A stretch of DNA of 64,000 nucleotides from Lactobacillus johnsonii ATCC 33200 (lineage in GTDB: Bacteria; Bacillota; Bacilli; Lactobacillales; Lactobacillaceae), in NCBI RefSeq assembly GCF_000159355.1, contig NZ_GG670120.1, positions 954,349-1,018,348 of the forward strand. The letters are read 5' to 3'. This document shows, one piece after another, positions 29,288 through 38,553 of the stretch; positions within the stretch are counted from its first letter, which is position 1, and each line of letters opens with the position of its first letter. The notes under the pieces were generated by a model. That model was not told the origin of the DNA. It ran no database searches and was given only the letters and a program-made list of their open reading frames with translations. A program made the translations under genes and the position numbers.

Positions 29288-29321
29288 CAAAAAAGCTAAG
29301 CACTTACCGCATGCTTAGCTT
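29288..29321 (-). terminator. Terminator after the glutaminase gene
   Basis: AAGCTAAGCA and TGCTTAGCTT pair around a 9-base loop, with TTTTTTGTT following on the minus strand. Confidence 0.85.
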
Positions 29322-29348
29322 CTAAAATATTAATTTTTTAATTCTTAC

Positions 29349-30235
29349 TTAATCAAATACATCTAGCTCTAATCCATCAAAAATATCTCTCAACAAATCT
29401 AAGCCTGCGATACTGTTCCCATCTTTATCTAAAGCCGGACTAAAGATCCCAATTCCATATTTGTGAGGTGCAGCGGACATAAGACCACCACCAACACCAC
29501 TCTTTGTTGGTACACCAATTAGTCGTGAATAAGTGCCTGATTGATTATACAGGCCAGTTGTCATCATTAATGACTTGATACAATAAGCTTCTTCATCAGG
29601 GATAATGCGTTTGTTGTCCCATGGTCTTACACCGCCATTAGCTAAAACAGCCCCTAAATTTGCTAAAGAACGTGCATTCACCATCATTGAACACTGCTTA
29701 AAGTAAGTATCAAGACTAGTCACTACATCCCCCAGCATCATGTTTTTAGATTCCATATAATATGCTAACGACCGGTCTAGATTGCCTGTTCTTTTTTCAG
29801 AATGATAAATTATTTGATCTAAATAAAGATCTGGGTCATTACAAATATCACGAGCAAAATCTAAGATTTCTTCAAATGCATCGTCACCCGTCTTACTTAC
29901 TACCATCGAAGTTGTAGCAATTGCTCCAGCGTTAATAAAAGGATTCAACGAATACTTAGCTCTTTCAATTTCCATATTTAGAATTGAATTGAAGGCAAAG
30001 CCTGTTTGACGGGACCCTACATGTTTAAATACTTCTTGTATGCCCATCTTTTTAGTAGCAAGCATTAAGGTAATTACCTTAGAAATACTTTCAATTGCAA
30101 ATCGTACTTCACTTTGGCCTGCTTCACCTACTTCACCATCTTCTAAATCATATAAGGCAACCCCGAGTTGCTAGCTATATTTCCTTCTTTTTCTTTAGGC
30201 AAATTCTTCTTAACTAATTTTTCTAATTGAATCAT
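29349..30235 (-). pseudogene. glsA: Glutaminase (serine-dependent, GlsA type), N-terminal deletion and frameshift
   Basis: The N-terminal frame from ATG 30235 (MIQLEKLVKKNLPKEKEGNI) runs into a deletion/frameshift near 30165. The family segment between GNIAS and LGVALYDLE is shortened by roughly a dozen residues and put out of frame. After it come the catalytic SxxK (ESISKVITL) and an intact body (NPFINAGAIATTS, PTKSGVGGGLMS). A product starting at the internal ATG 30065 lacks the catalytic Ser. Glutaminase would give glutamate and ammonia, a known acid-resistance source in lactobacilli. Confidence 0.82.
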
Positions 30236-30322
30236 AGCTATCTCTTTTCTATAGAAATACACTCTCACTTTAAGCATAGTCGATTCAATTGATTAGGTGA
30301 AATATTCGCATTTATTATTAAT

Positions 30323-30357
30323 AAAAAAGCTACGCACTTACTTAATACGTAACTTTT
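30323..30357 (-). terminator. Terminator of the lac operon
   Basis: AGTTACG and CGTAGCT (minus strand) pair with one G-T and are followed by TTTTTTA, 13 bases after lacG. Confidence 0.7.
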
Positions 30358-30369
30358 CACTAACTTACC

Positions 30370-31797
30370 TTAATCAATTGGAGGAATCTCTCTAGTTTCC
30401 GCTAGTTCTTTATACCAATATGCACTCTTTTTTGCATAGCGTTTCTGCGTCTTAAAATCGACATAGAATAAACCATATCGTTTTGAATAACCATTAGTCC
30501 AAGAGAACATATCTTGTAATGACCAGACAAAGTAACCATTAACTGGAATACCAGCTTTAATTGCCTTAGCTACTTGTTCCATATGATTTCTTAAATATTT
30601 AATTCTAGGTGTATCATCAACTATCTTGTCTTCACTTTCAAACTTATCCTTATAGCCCATACCATTTTCAGTAATATACATTGAATGAACTAAAGGATAA
30701 TCATCATAAATACGTTTTAATTGATCATACATCCCTTGCGGATAAATAATCCAATCCCAATCAGTTGCTGGCAAATCCTTTGGATGAATCTCCTCACCAA
30801 CACCTTTCATTCGATTGACATCTGTTCCTTTTTTACCAGTACCATTATGAACAATTTCTGTGTCGCCATGATATTCTTTCATAAATTTCGAGAAGTAATA
30901 GTTAACTCCCACAAAGTCTAATTGCTTAGCGGCCTTTAAGAGAACTTTTTCATCTTCTGGCTTAATCTCAATCATCTTCTGATCATTAGCTTCAATGATC
31001 TCTTTAACTAAAGCTAAAGTTTTTTTAGAATATTTACCAGCTAAAGTCCCATCTAGGTAAAACTTATTTTCCAGCACATCTTTTAATTCGGCAGCATGCT
31101 TGTCACCTTTACTATCAGTTGATGGATAGACTGTTTGAAGAGCATGAACGATACCAATTTGGCCTGTATATCCAGCTTCTTTATAGGCATTAACGATTCG
31201 TGCATGGACTAAGTTCTGGTTATATTCTGCTTCAAAACATTTATCAAACTGATCTTTATATGCTGGAGGAAAAGTTCCGCTAACATATTGCTGACCAGCC
31301 ATTGAAGTTGGCTCATTAATTGTAATCCAGTATCTAACCTCATCGGCATATTCTTTAAAGCAAAACTTAGCATATTCAACAAATGCATCCAGCATTTCTT
31401 GTGATAACCATCCACCTTTATCTTGCAGAGCTTGTGGAGTATCAAAGTGATGAAGGGTTACAAAAGGTTCAACACCGTTTTCGCGACATTTTTTGAATAA
31501 TTTATGATAGTATTCTACACCCCTTAGCTCAATTTTTCCTTCACCTGCTGGGAAAATTCTTGCCCAGTCAATTGAGACTCTGATTGCATTAATCTGGAAC
31601 TTTTTACATAGATCTAAATCTTCTGGATAACGATGATAAAAATCACAAGCTGGATCTGGATTGATGGTTCCCTGTTCACGCAAGTACTTATCCCAGATTA
31701 CTTCACCTTTACCGTCTTCTTTAGTTGCACCTTCACATTGGTAAGCAGCGGTTGCTCCACCAAAATAAAAATCTTTTGGAAATTTAAACTGTTGCAT
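30370..31797 (-). CDS. lacG: 6-phospho-beta-galactosidase (GH1)
   Basis: A 475-residue GH1 enzyme with acid/base Glu in WITINEPTSM and nucleophile Glu in YITENGMG. The phosphate-binding end SWTNGYSKRYGLFYVDF fits phospho-glycosidases, and the whole sequence reads like L. casei LacG. It splits lactose-6-phosphate into glucose and galactose-6-phosphate. ATG 31797 is chosen for its AGGAAG site; it overlaps the lacE stop by 14 bases. It is the last gene of lacTFEG. Confidence 0.93.
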   Translation of the reverse strand: MQQFKFPKDFYFGGATAAYQCEGATKEDGKGEVIWDKYLREQGTINPDPACDFYHRYPEDLDLCKKFQINAIRVSIDWARIFPAGEGKIELRGVEYYHKLFKKCRENGVEPFVTLHHFDTPQALQDKGGWLSQEMLDAFVEYAKFCFKEYADEVRYWITINEPTSMAGQQYVSGTFPPAYKDQFDKCFEAEYNQNLVHARIVNAYKEAGYTGQIGIVHALQTVYPSTDSKGDKHAAELKDVLENKFYLDGTLAGKYSKKTLALVKEIIEANDQKMIEIKPEDEKVLLKAAKQLDFVGVNYYFSKFMKEYHGDTEIVHNGTGKKGTDVNRMKGVGEEIHPKDLPATDWDWIIYPQGMYDQLKRIYDDYPLVHSMYITENGMGYKDKFESEDKIVDDTPRIKYLRNHMEQVAKAIKAGIPVNGYFVWSLQDMFSWTNGYSKRYGLFYVDFKTQKRYAKKSAYWYKELAETREIPPID

Positions 31798-33526
31798 TTG
31801 GTACACTTCCTGTCGTATCTTCATCTTTCTTTTCATCATTTTTACCAGCTAAGCTATCGACTACAAATTTAAACGCTTTATCAGGATTTTGCGTTAATTC
31901 AATATACTGACGTCCAGTAGTCGTAACTAGCTTAGATCCGTCATGGTCTGCAATTTCTTGCAAATTACCTTTCATACTATCCATTTGTGGAGCTAAGATA
32001 ATCAAATCCATGTCATTAATAATATCCATGTGCTGTCCATAAGCACGCGCGGCAGCATGAAGAGGTAAATTACGTTCTTTTGCCATCTTGTTTAATGCTT
32101 TAGCTAAAATTCCGGAAGTACCACCACCGGCACAGATAACCATAACGTTAGTATCTTTAGTGATACCATCCTTAGCTTCCTTATCAGTGGCTGCAAGGGT
32201 TGCTTCTGAATCAGCAGTAGAAGCTGTAGTTACGCCAGCAGCTTCTTCTTTAGCAAGCTTAGCTTGCTCTTGCTTGTACAAATCGTTGTCATAAAACTTA
32301 AAGAATGGAAGCCAAATTAAAGTATCAACAACTAAGGTCAAAATCACATAAACAAATGATAAGCCAGCAAAACCAGAGGATACGATAATACCAATTGGTG
32401 CAGGTACTGTCCAAGGAAGAGTGTTGTATAAGGCGTTCATATGAAGAACTTGAACGAAGAATTTATAAGCACAAACATTGAACATCGGTGTTATCAAGAA
32501 TGGAACGAAGAAGACTGGGTTCATGATGATTGGGGCACCAAACAAAATAGGCTCATTAACTCCAAAACATCCAGGAATAACTGCTGCCTTACCTGCTGCC
32601 TTGTTTTGAGCTGATTTTGCCAAAAGTAAGAAGATAAATGGAACTACAAAAGTTGACCCAGTACCACCCATATTCATAACGTAATCTTGAGCGTTAATAG
32701 TTAAAGCATGACTAGCTTGCATTCCGTCATGAACTAATTGTTGGTTCAAACCTACATTAGTCGTTTCAATTGCAGCTACAGCTGGAGCAACAATTGAAGG
32801 ACCTTGTACACCAACAAACCAGAAGAAAGCCATCGCACCAGCAACTAAAGCTAAACCACCATAAGTATCACTTGCGTGGAATAGTGGGGAAAGAACTTTT
32901 ACCACACCTTCAGATAAGTTAGCTCCAAATAATTGATTCAAGACAATTTGTACTAACCAGAATAATGTAACTGAAAATGTCATTGGAAAAATATCTTTAA
33001 AAGTCTGTGCAATATTTTGTGGTACTACATCTGGCATTTTAATAGTTACATTGTGCTTAACACATTGGTAATAAATATTTGGAACAATTAAACCAACAAT
33101 ATATGATGCAATTAATCCTTGCGTACCTAAATAAGTTAAATCTAACCCATCCTTGCCAACCTTAATCGCAATAATAATAAATGAGATTTCTGCAGCTAAG
33201 ATAACATTCATTGAATTGATTTGATTTGTCTTAGGTAACTTCAAGTTCTTATAATCAGTTAAATTCTTTGCACAGGTTGCAGTTACATATAAGGCAAGTA
33301 ACCCCATTGAATAGTTATAAGGTAAGACCAGTGCATTTTCGACTGATTTTGGCCAATAAAATCCCCACGCATTTGGTACATAGGCAATCAATGTAAACAA
33401 ACTTGAAAACAAAATAATTGGCATCGCGGCAATAAAACCGTCACGAATCGCAGAAACATATGGATTAGAAGCAATTTTTTCAAATTTTGGTTTCATCTTA
33501 TCCATTGTTTTGGTAAAACCATTCAT
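31784..33526 (-). CDS. lacE: Lactose-specific PTS EIICB
   Basis: 580 residues: a lactose/cellobiose-class EIIC membrane domain (~1-420, with GCFGVNEPILFGAPI), a Thr/Ala/Glu-rich linker and a cytosolic EIIB with phospho-Cys in VMVICAGGGTSGIL. It imports lactose as lactose-6-phosphate. It is 51 bases after lacF and overlaps lacG. Confidence 0.93.
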   Translation of the reverse strand: MNGFTKTMDKMKPKFEKIASNPYVSAIRDGFIAAMPIILFSSLFTLIAYVPNAWGFYWPKSVENALVLPYNYSMGLLALYVTATCAKNLTDYKNLKLPKTNQINSMNVILAAEISFIIIAIKVGKDGLDLTYLGTQGLIASYIVGLIVPNIYYQCVKHNVTIKMPDVVPQNIAQTFKDIFPMTFSVTLFWLVQIVLNQLFGANLSEGVVKVLSPLFHASDTYGGLALVAGAMAFFWFVGVQGPSIVAPAVAAIETTNVGLNQQLVHDGMQASHALTINAQDYVMNMGGTGSTFVVPFIFLLLAKSAQNKAAGKAAVIPGCFGVNEPILFGAPIIMNPVFFVPFLITPMFNVCAYKFFVQVLHMNALYNTLPWTVPAPIGIIVSSGFAGLSFVYVILTLVVDTLIWLPFFKFYDNDLYKQEQAKLAKEEAAGVTTASTADSEATLAATDKEAKDGITKDTNVMVICAGGGTSGILAKALNKMAKERNLPLHAAARAYGQHMDIINDMDLIILAPQMDSMKGNLQEIADHDGSKLVTTTGRQYIELTQNPDKAFKFVVDSLAGKNDEKKDEDTTGSVPNATV

Positions 33527-33577
33527 TTTTCTTCCTCTTCTTCATAAATTTTTTAACTACTTATTGTAAGTATTACT

Positions 33578-33934
33578 CTATTCAATATTTTTTCCTTCGA
33601 GTTTATTTACTCGCTCATAAAGATTAATAATTGTCTTCATCTGGTCCTTTAAGAGCATCGTTGTCATCAAGGTATCTTGACCATGAACCATAATGAAGGT
33701 TACATCTAAGTCATCTCCTCCGGCTTCCTTGCTTAAGAGCTTAGTTTGTTCATTATGAGCTAGGTTAATAGATTCTTCGGCTTTCTTAACAAGTTCTTTT
33801 GCCTCGGTGATCTTTCCCTCACTCGCCTTATCCATGGCTTGCATTAAATAAGTTCTTGCATCTCCTGAATAAGCAACAATTGAAAAACCTGTCATTGAAA
33901 TTTCTTCTTTAGTAATTTGATTTTCTGCATCCAT
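33578..33934 (-). CDS. lacF: Lactose-specific PTS EIIA
   Basis: A 118-residue helical EIIA of the lactose/cellobiose class. Phospho-His lies in FIMVHGQDTLM, and the Asp needed for the trimer metal site precedes it (GGDDLDVTF). A short N-terminal extension precedes MTGFSIVAYSGDAR. AAGGAG precedes ATG 33934. It hands phosphate from HPr to LacE. Confidence 0.93.
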   Translation of the reverse strand: MDAENQITKEEISMTGFSIVAYSGDARTYLMQAMDKASEGKITEAKELVKKAEESINLAHNEQTKLLSKEAGGDDLDVTFIMVHGQDTLMTTMLLKDQMKTIINLYERVNKLEGKNIE

Positions 33935-33946
33935 TTCTAATTCTCC

Positions 33947-34750
33947 TTAAATTAATCTTTGAATATGAATTGTTAAATACGTTTGTTCACTTAGTGATAA
34001 CTTTATTTGTAATTTTTCCTGCATTAATTCCTTAATTTGCTGGACGATTTGCCATGCTTGTGAATAATTGTTTTCTATTTCACTAATCATTCCTTCTAAG
34101 ATTGGCAAGCTATCTGGTTCATTATTATTAAGTCGATTAATAAAATATTTTAGGTGAACTAATAGTCTGTCATAATCATTCAGTTCATCTTGAACAACTT
34201 TGATAATTTCATCATTTTCTGTTTGATTCTTATCTTCATTAATGCTTTCACTAGTATGGGCATTAATGAAGTGAAGAGCGATACTCTTATGTTCTGATTC
34301 GGGAAAAGAAATATCTAAACTATTTCGAAAACCTGTAATTACATCATCTGCAATCTGATATGGAATAGGATAAGTATCACTTAAATCCGGCAAATAATTG
34401 ACATCTTCTTCATTCTTAATCAAACGTTGATATGCCCCAAATAGGTGCGTTGTTAAGGTCACATAAATATATGGCTCAACCGCAAATTTATATTTAGTTT
34501 GTACTTGATCAATCAAATCATAGCTCGTTGTTACAAAATCTAATGGCACATTTGCTAATAAAGTTGTTAGATCATTAACGGTATTTTTATCTTTTATTTC
34601 GAATACCTTATCAACATTTTCTTCCTGAATTAAATCTCCTTTTTGCTTATGAAAAGCAACACCCCTTCCCATAACAATATTTTGTTTATTATCCCTGGTA
34701 TGAACAATTGCAACATTATTGTTTAATATTTGGGCTATTCGATATTTCAT
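33947..34750 (-). CDS. lacT: BglG/LicT family transcriptional antiterminator of the lac operon
   Basis: 267 residues: an RNA-binding CAT domain (about 1-55, KYRIAQILNNNVAIV, MGRGVAFHKQKGD) followed by two PRD domains whose His residues are phosphorylated by the PTS. It would bind the RAT element in its own leader and prevent the terminator from forming when lactose is being taken up. It is first gene of lacTFEG, 12 bases before lacF. Confidence 0.93.
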   Translation of the reverse strand: MKYRIAQILNNNVAIVHTRDNKQNIVMGRGVAFHKQKGDLIQEENVDKVFEIKDKNTVNDLTTLLANVPLDFVTTSYDLIDQVQTKYKFAVEPYIYVTLTTHLFGAYQRLIKNEEDVNYLPDLSDTYPIPYQIADDVITGFRNSLDISFPESEHKSIALHFINAHTSESINEDKNQTENDEIIKVVQDELNDYDRLLVHLKYFINRLNNNEPDSLPILEGMISEIENNYSQAWQIVQQIKELMQEKLQIKLSLSEQTYLTIHIQRLI

Positions 34751-34762
34751 GTCTCACTCCTC

Positions 34763-34834
34763 TAGGAAAATAAAAAACCGTGAAATTTCAATACAGACTT
34801 ACAGGCAGTTGTTTGTATCAAAAGTTCGCGGTTT
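34763..34834 (-). terminator. lac leader terminator controlled by LacT
   Basis: On the minus strand AAAACCG starts one arm and CGGTTTT ends the other, with extended pairing through GATAC/GTATTG, followed by TTATTTT. Its first arm overlaps the RAT element by five bases, so antiterminator binding and the hairpin are mutually exclusive. Confidence 0.85.
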
Positions 34835-34859
34835 TGCCTAATCGTATTAGTTACAATCC
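34830..34859 (-). promoter_or_regulatory. Ribonucleic antiterminator (RAT) site
   Basis: The 30-base element on the minus strand begins GGATTGTAACTAATAC and ends GATTAGGCAAAACC, matching the BglG/LicT RAT consensus (GGATTGTTACTG... GGCAAAACC). It is the expected RNA target of LacT. Confidence 0.9.
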
Positions 34860-34883
34860 ACATTTATTTTTGCTTATATGTGT

Positions 34884-34920
34884 ATAATAGCATGTTATCT
34901 TTTTAATGTAAACGCTTTTA
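34884..34920 (-). promoter_or_regulatory. lac operon promoter with cre box
   Basis: TTTACA (34907-34912), a 17-base spacer and TATTAT (34884-34889) on the minus strand. The box TGTAAACGCTTTTA (34907-34920) matches cre and covers the -35, giving CcpA repression in addition to antitermination. Confidence 0.82.
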
Positions 34921-34958
34921 TTAGAATTATTTATTTATTGATCATCATGTAATTAAAT

Positions 34959-34989
34959 AAAGGAGACTGATTCTTAATCAATCTCCTTT
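34959..34989 (-). terminator. Terminator of the galactitol-type PTS operon
   Basis: AAAGGAGACTGATT and AATCAATCTCCTTT pair with few mismatches around a 3-base loop. The minus strand continues ATTTAATTAC, a weak T-tract. Confidence 0.65.
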
Positions 34990-35051
34990 ATGCGTGCGGT
35001 TTCTCTAAAAAATATAAATATTCAAATTCTTAATTAATTTTATAATAGTTT

Positions 35052-35300
35052 CTAATTTTTATTTTTTACTTCTAATGGTCTGCCCTTCCAATCATAGTAT
35101 TTACGGCTAAGACGATTCTTTTTGTTATCAAATACTACTAAGCGATAAAGTGCATAAATCGTACCTATCATTGCAAAGCCTTCAATAAAAATATTTTTAA
35201 AGAAAAGTTGGGGAATATTAATAGCAATTACAAATACTGTCCAATATAATACTCGCTTACGCCGTGCTTCTTCTTCGCGACTAACTTTCTTTGTTTTCAT
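35052..35300 (-). CDS. Small membrane protein at the end of the galactitol PTS operon
   Basis: About 82 residues: a basic N-terminus (KTKKVSREEEARRKRV), two hydrophobic stretches (VLYWTVFVIAINIPQLFF and the following IFIEGFAMIGTIYALYRL) and a basic tail (SRKYYDWKGRPLEVK). It follows the EIIC gene by about 37 bases. ATG 35300 has a better ribosome spacing than ATG 35309. The function is unknown. Confidence 0.65.
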   Translation of the reverse strand: MKTKKVSREEEARRKRVLYWTVFVIAINIPQLFFKNIFIEGFAMIGTIYALYRLVVFDNKKNRLSRKYYDWKGRPLEVKNKN

Positions 35301-35337
35301 AATAATCATCTCTACCGTTTCTAACTAATATTTTTTA

Positions 35338-36756
35338 TTATGCTTCTTTAGCAGCTGCTGCATATTTAGCATTCCGCTTCTTCATTTCTGTTGAATACCA
35401 CCAGAAAATTAAGATATACGCAGCAATTGCTAAGATTGCGTAAATAATAAACATTCCTTGATGCTTCCATGCATTACCTACTAAATAGCCCAAGAATTTT
35501 TCAATAGGACCTTCCATTGTAGTATCTGATACCAATGCGTGTGCAGGAATATTAGCACCAACTTGGTGAGCTACTTGAGTTACAAATGGAGCAACTAAGG
35601 TACCAGCCCACAAGAAGATTGGTAATTCGATTGTACCAATGACAATCATTCTGATAATCTTACCACGAGTTACGACTAATAAAGCTGGCGTAACCCCCAT
35701 AGCGATTATTCCACCTAAAGGCATCATTCTGTTGCCTGGGATAACCATAGCTTCAATCATCATAATTGGAGCTAAAACATTAGCAGCTGCCCAAATTTCA
35801 GCACGTCCAGCAATGAATGGCCAGTCAAGACCAACATTAAATGTACGTCCCTTAAATTTAGAAGTAGCAAAGTTTGAAATACCTTGTGATAAAGGCTCAA
35901 CAGAAGCAATAAACCAAGAACCAATAACTGAGAACAATTCAATACATGCACCGGCTGTAAAGGAAAGTGTAAACATTGTCTTCCAGCCTTGTTCGGTTGT
36001 AAAGTTGTAGCCAGCAAGTAATGAAACAAAGATACCTAAGTAAACACCAATTGCGAAACGACTACCCCAGAAACCAATCTTTTCGTTTAATTTAGCTGAG
36101 TCGAAATCATATTTATCAAGCCACGGTAAAAATTTATCAAAGAACTTATTGAAGACCATAATTACTGGATTCATCATATAGTTCATGTGAGTAGTTGTCA
36201 TTGGGTTACTTGATGGAGCATCTAGCAAATCATCAAAAGTTGGTTTCATCAAATCTGAGTTAACAATCTTCAAGTAACCAATAAGTAAAATTAATAAAGT
36301 GGCTAACCAAAGGGGCGCACCACAGAAGACTGCAAATAAGCCAACAAATGCTGAATGCCAAACATCAAAGATATCGACATCTAAAGTGTTAGTTCTCTTG
36401 AAAATTAACATTAAAACATTCAAGATAATTAAAACTAACAAGAAGTACAAAGTATATGGAGATCCCCAAGTAATAGTAGCAAGAGGTGCCCACCCCATAT
36501 CCATGATGTCTTTATGCATACCAGTGTTCTTAACGAATTGATTCATCGCTGGAGCAAAACTGGTAGTCAGCAAATTCATAATATCGCCAATTGCTGTCAA
36601 GGCAATCGCTAACTTCATACCACCTTCAAGAGCCTTACTAAATTTAACTTTGAAACACAAAGCAATAATTGTAAGAACAACCAACATAATTGTTGGAGCA
36701 CCCATATCAATTAAAGGCTTAAAGATAGCATTCGCAAAATCAATTATCGCATTCAT
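35338..36756 (-). CDS. gatC: PTS EIIC, galactitol class
   Basis: A 472-residue polytopic protein of the galactitol EIIC family. The N-terminus (NAIIDFANAIFKPLIDMG) and the segment NPMTTTHMNYMMNPV are typical. It forms the membrane channel for the EIIA and EIIB proteins encoded just upstream. The sugar could be galactitol or galactose; linkage to lacAB favours a substrate that enters as galactose-6-phosphate (inference). Confidence 0.9.
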   Translation of the reverse strand: MNAIIDFANAIFKPLIDMGAPTIMLVVLTIIALCFKVKFSKALEGGMKLAIALTAIGDIMNLLTTSFAPAMNQFVKNTGMHKDIMDMGWAPLATITWGSPYTLYFLLVLIILNVLMLIFKRTNTLDVDIFDVWHSAFVGLFAVFCGAPLWLATLLILLIGYLKIVNSDLMKPTFDDLLDAPSSNPMTTTHMNYMMNPVIMVFNKFFDKFLPWLDKYDFDSAKLNEKIGFWGSRFAIGVYLGIFVSLLAGYNFTTEQGWKTMFTLSFTAGACIELFSVIGSWFIASVEPLSQGISNFATSKFKGRTFNVGLDWPFIAGRAEIWAAANVLAPIMMIEAMVIPGNRMMPLGGIIAMGVTPALLVVTRGKIIRMIVIGTIELPIFLWAGTLVAPFVTQVAHQVGANIPAHALVSDTTMEGPIEKFLGYLVGNAWKHQGMFIIYAILAIAAYILIFWWYSTEMKKRNAKYAAAAKEA

Positions 36757-36785
36757 TTTCTATTCCCCCAGGAATAATAGCTATT

Positions 36786-37100
36786 CTATTCTGTTTCTAC
36801 CTTCTTAACTACCTCTTCAACTTTGTCATAGACTGGTTGAGCCATTGCTGGAATTCTATAAAGAATTGGTCCAGCTTCAATTAAAGGAATCTTAGGTTCA
36901 AAGGCTAAATCTGTCTTAGCAATAGTTAGGTATGCATCATAGTGATTAAGCATATCTTCATTTACATCTTTAATCATCACAGCATCTACATGAACATTGT
37001 GTCCGCGCTTTTTCATCTCTTCTTCAACAGCATCCTTAATTTGATGAGAAGAATTAACACCTGCACCACATGCAGCTAATAATTTAACTTCCTTTGCCAT
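36786..37100 (-). CDS. gatB: PTS EIIB, galactitol class
   Basis: A 104-residue EIIB with phospho-Cys in KLLAACGAGVNSSHQI. ATG 37100 is chosen because GGGAGG lies 8 bases upstream; a longer frame would run back into the EIIA gene. Confidence 0.9.
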   Translation of the reverse strand: MAKEVKLLAACGAGVNSSHQIKDAVEEEMKKRGHNVHVDAVMIKDVNEDMLNHYDAYLTIAKTDLAFEPKIPLIEAGPILYRIPAMAQPVYDKVEEVVKKVETE

Positions 37101-37125
37101 AATAAATACCTCCCAAAAACATATT

Positions 37126-37617
37126 TTATTCTTGCTTAAAATTCTCACTCATAAAATCAAATATTTGTTTAGTAGAAGTGAGATTAAACAGCCTTACTAA
37201 ATCTTTAACTGGCGTTGTAGATAAGAACCCCATAATCTGGGCTAATACATTGGCTTGTCCTTCGGGATCATTATTTAGAATCATAAATAAAAATTTAACT
37301 TCTAAACTTTTATCTGGTTCAATCATATTTTGAAACTTAATTGGATGTTTCAAAGCGATCGGAACAATCAACCGAGCATTTACAAATTCACCTTCTGTAT
37401 GAGGAATTGCGACATTTGGCAACTCTTTAGAAATTGGAGAAGTATCAATTCCAGTTGGATAATGCTCTTCTCTTTCAATAATATGTGAAAGAAAATCTCC
37501 CTTCACATAGCCAGCTTTTAATAACTTGCCATAGACTTCCTCTAGGACTTCTTCTTTACTTGTCTTGTCGCTGGTATAAACTGCGTCAGGAGCAAATAAA
37601 CTAGTTGCCACTGTCAT
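37126..37617 (-). CDS. gatA: PTS EIIA, fructose/galactitol class; first gene of the PTS operon
   Basis: A 163-residue EIIA of the fructose/mannitol/galactitol type with phospho-His in NVAIPHTEGEFV. ATG 37617 is supported by AAAGGTG 6 bases upstream, better than GTG 37626. It lies 25 bases before gatB. Its promoter region holds a cre box and LacR-type motifs. Confidence 0.9.
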   Translation of the reverse strand: MTVATSLFAPDAVYTSDKTSKEEVLEEVYGKLLKAGYVKGDFLSHIIEREEHYPTGIDTSPISKELPNVAIPHTEGEFVNARLIVPIALKHPIKFQNMIEPDKSLEVKFLFMILNNDPEGQANVLAQIMGFLSTTPVKDLVRLFNLTSTKQIFDFMSENFKQE

Positions 37618-37640
37618 ATGAATCACCTTTCCAGTATTTA

Positions 37641-37733
37641 TAAATGAACATGTTTTGTTTTTATATGTTAGATATTGTTCATTTACTACACCAATATAAT
37701 ATAATAATGTTCAATAAATTACAAGCGCTTTCA
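37641..37733 (-). promoter_or_regulatory. gatABC promoter, cre box and candidate LacR operators
   Basis: TTGTAA (37719-37724), a 17-base spacer and TATTAT (37696-37701) on the minus strand. A cre-like box TACAAGCGCTTTCA (37720-37733) covers the -35. The motif TGTTCATTTA occurs directly (37676-37685) and inverted (37641-37650), with a weaker copy TGTTCAATAA at 37708-37717. The same motif is found in the lacR promoter. Confidence 0.72.
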
Positions 37734-37766
37734 TTAATTAATTTGAACTTATTTTTTTATAAAGAA

Positions 37767-37792
37767 AATGGAGCATAATAGTATGCTCCATT
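37767..37792 (-). terminator. Terminator of lacRAB-DUF4867 operon
   Basis: AATGGAGCAT and ATGCTCCATT form a perfect 10-bp stem; the minus strand continues TTCTTTATAAAAAAAT. Confidence 0.82.
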
Positions 37793-37854
37793 AGTTTTTA
37801 TTAATAAAACTTGAGGGAAATTTATAAATTATAGGTTAATAGTTCTACAATATT

Positions 37855-38535
37855 TTATTGATCAAGAGGCGTAGTTTTAATTACGTCACCACGTAGTCCA
37901 ACTAGGTATCCTTGAGCTATTTTATCTTTACGGGATGGATGTACAACCTGGAATTTTCCACGTTTCACTACTCGAGGATTTAGACTTTTAACACCAGATG
38001 GAAGAACAGCATTTGTGCCATGAATTACAGCTACAATTACCTTATAACCTTTTTTAGTTATTTGAATAGGTGCATAGTGCAGAGTATCATTATATAATTC
38101 GACAATTGTACCTTTAGGCATATAAAACATTCTCGCTTCTGTATTAGGATCCACGAAATGTTCTTCTTCAAGTGTTTCGCGCTTCCCTAATACCATTAAT
38201 ACATCATCAAGCATAATGTTCACTTCTGAACATTGATGATATTCAAAAGCAGTAAAAGTATCTGAATGCCCTAAAGTAACACCAGCATCAATAGGAATTT
38301 CACCAAAAATATCACGCTTCACTGCTAACATGGTATAGGTATCCGCTAATTCAGGAATGTTAGGAATATACTTCATGCCAGTTTTAGGTATCTGGACTTT
38401 TTCCATTACCTCATAAACATCATCCAAATTAAAATCATTAGTGTATAAAACACCGTATTCTTTAAAAGAGGGATCATCTAATGTCAAAATTTTATATTGG
38501 GGATTTAATTTTCTAAATTCTTCTAATTTACTCAT
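37855..38535 (-). CDS. DUF4867 family protein
   Basis: 226 residues, soluble, cupin-like composition with His/Glu-rich central strands (GHSDTFTAFEYHQCSEVN, LEEEHFVDPNTEA, LHYAPIQITKKG). This family often sits in galactose/tagatose operons next to lacAB and PTS genes. A sugar-phosphate binding or isomerising role is plausible but not shown. It is the last gene of the lacR operon, 18 bases after lacB. Confidence 0.8.
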   Translation of the reverse strand: MSKLEEFRKLNPQYKILTLDDPSFKEYGVLYTNDFNLDDVYEVMEKVQIPKTGMKYIPNIPELADTYTMLAVKRDIFGEIPIDAGVTLGHSDTFTAFEYHQCSEVNIMLDDVLMVLGKRETLEEEHFVDPNTEARMFYMPKGTIVELYNDTLHYAPIQITKKGYKVIVAVIHGTNAVLPSGVKSLNPRVVKRGKFQVVHPSRKDKIAQGYLVGLRGDVIKTTPLDQ

Positions 38536-38553
38536 CTTGTTACCCCACTCTAT

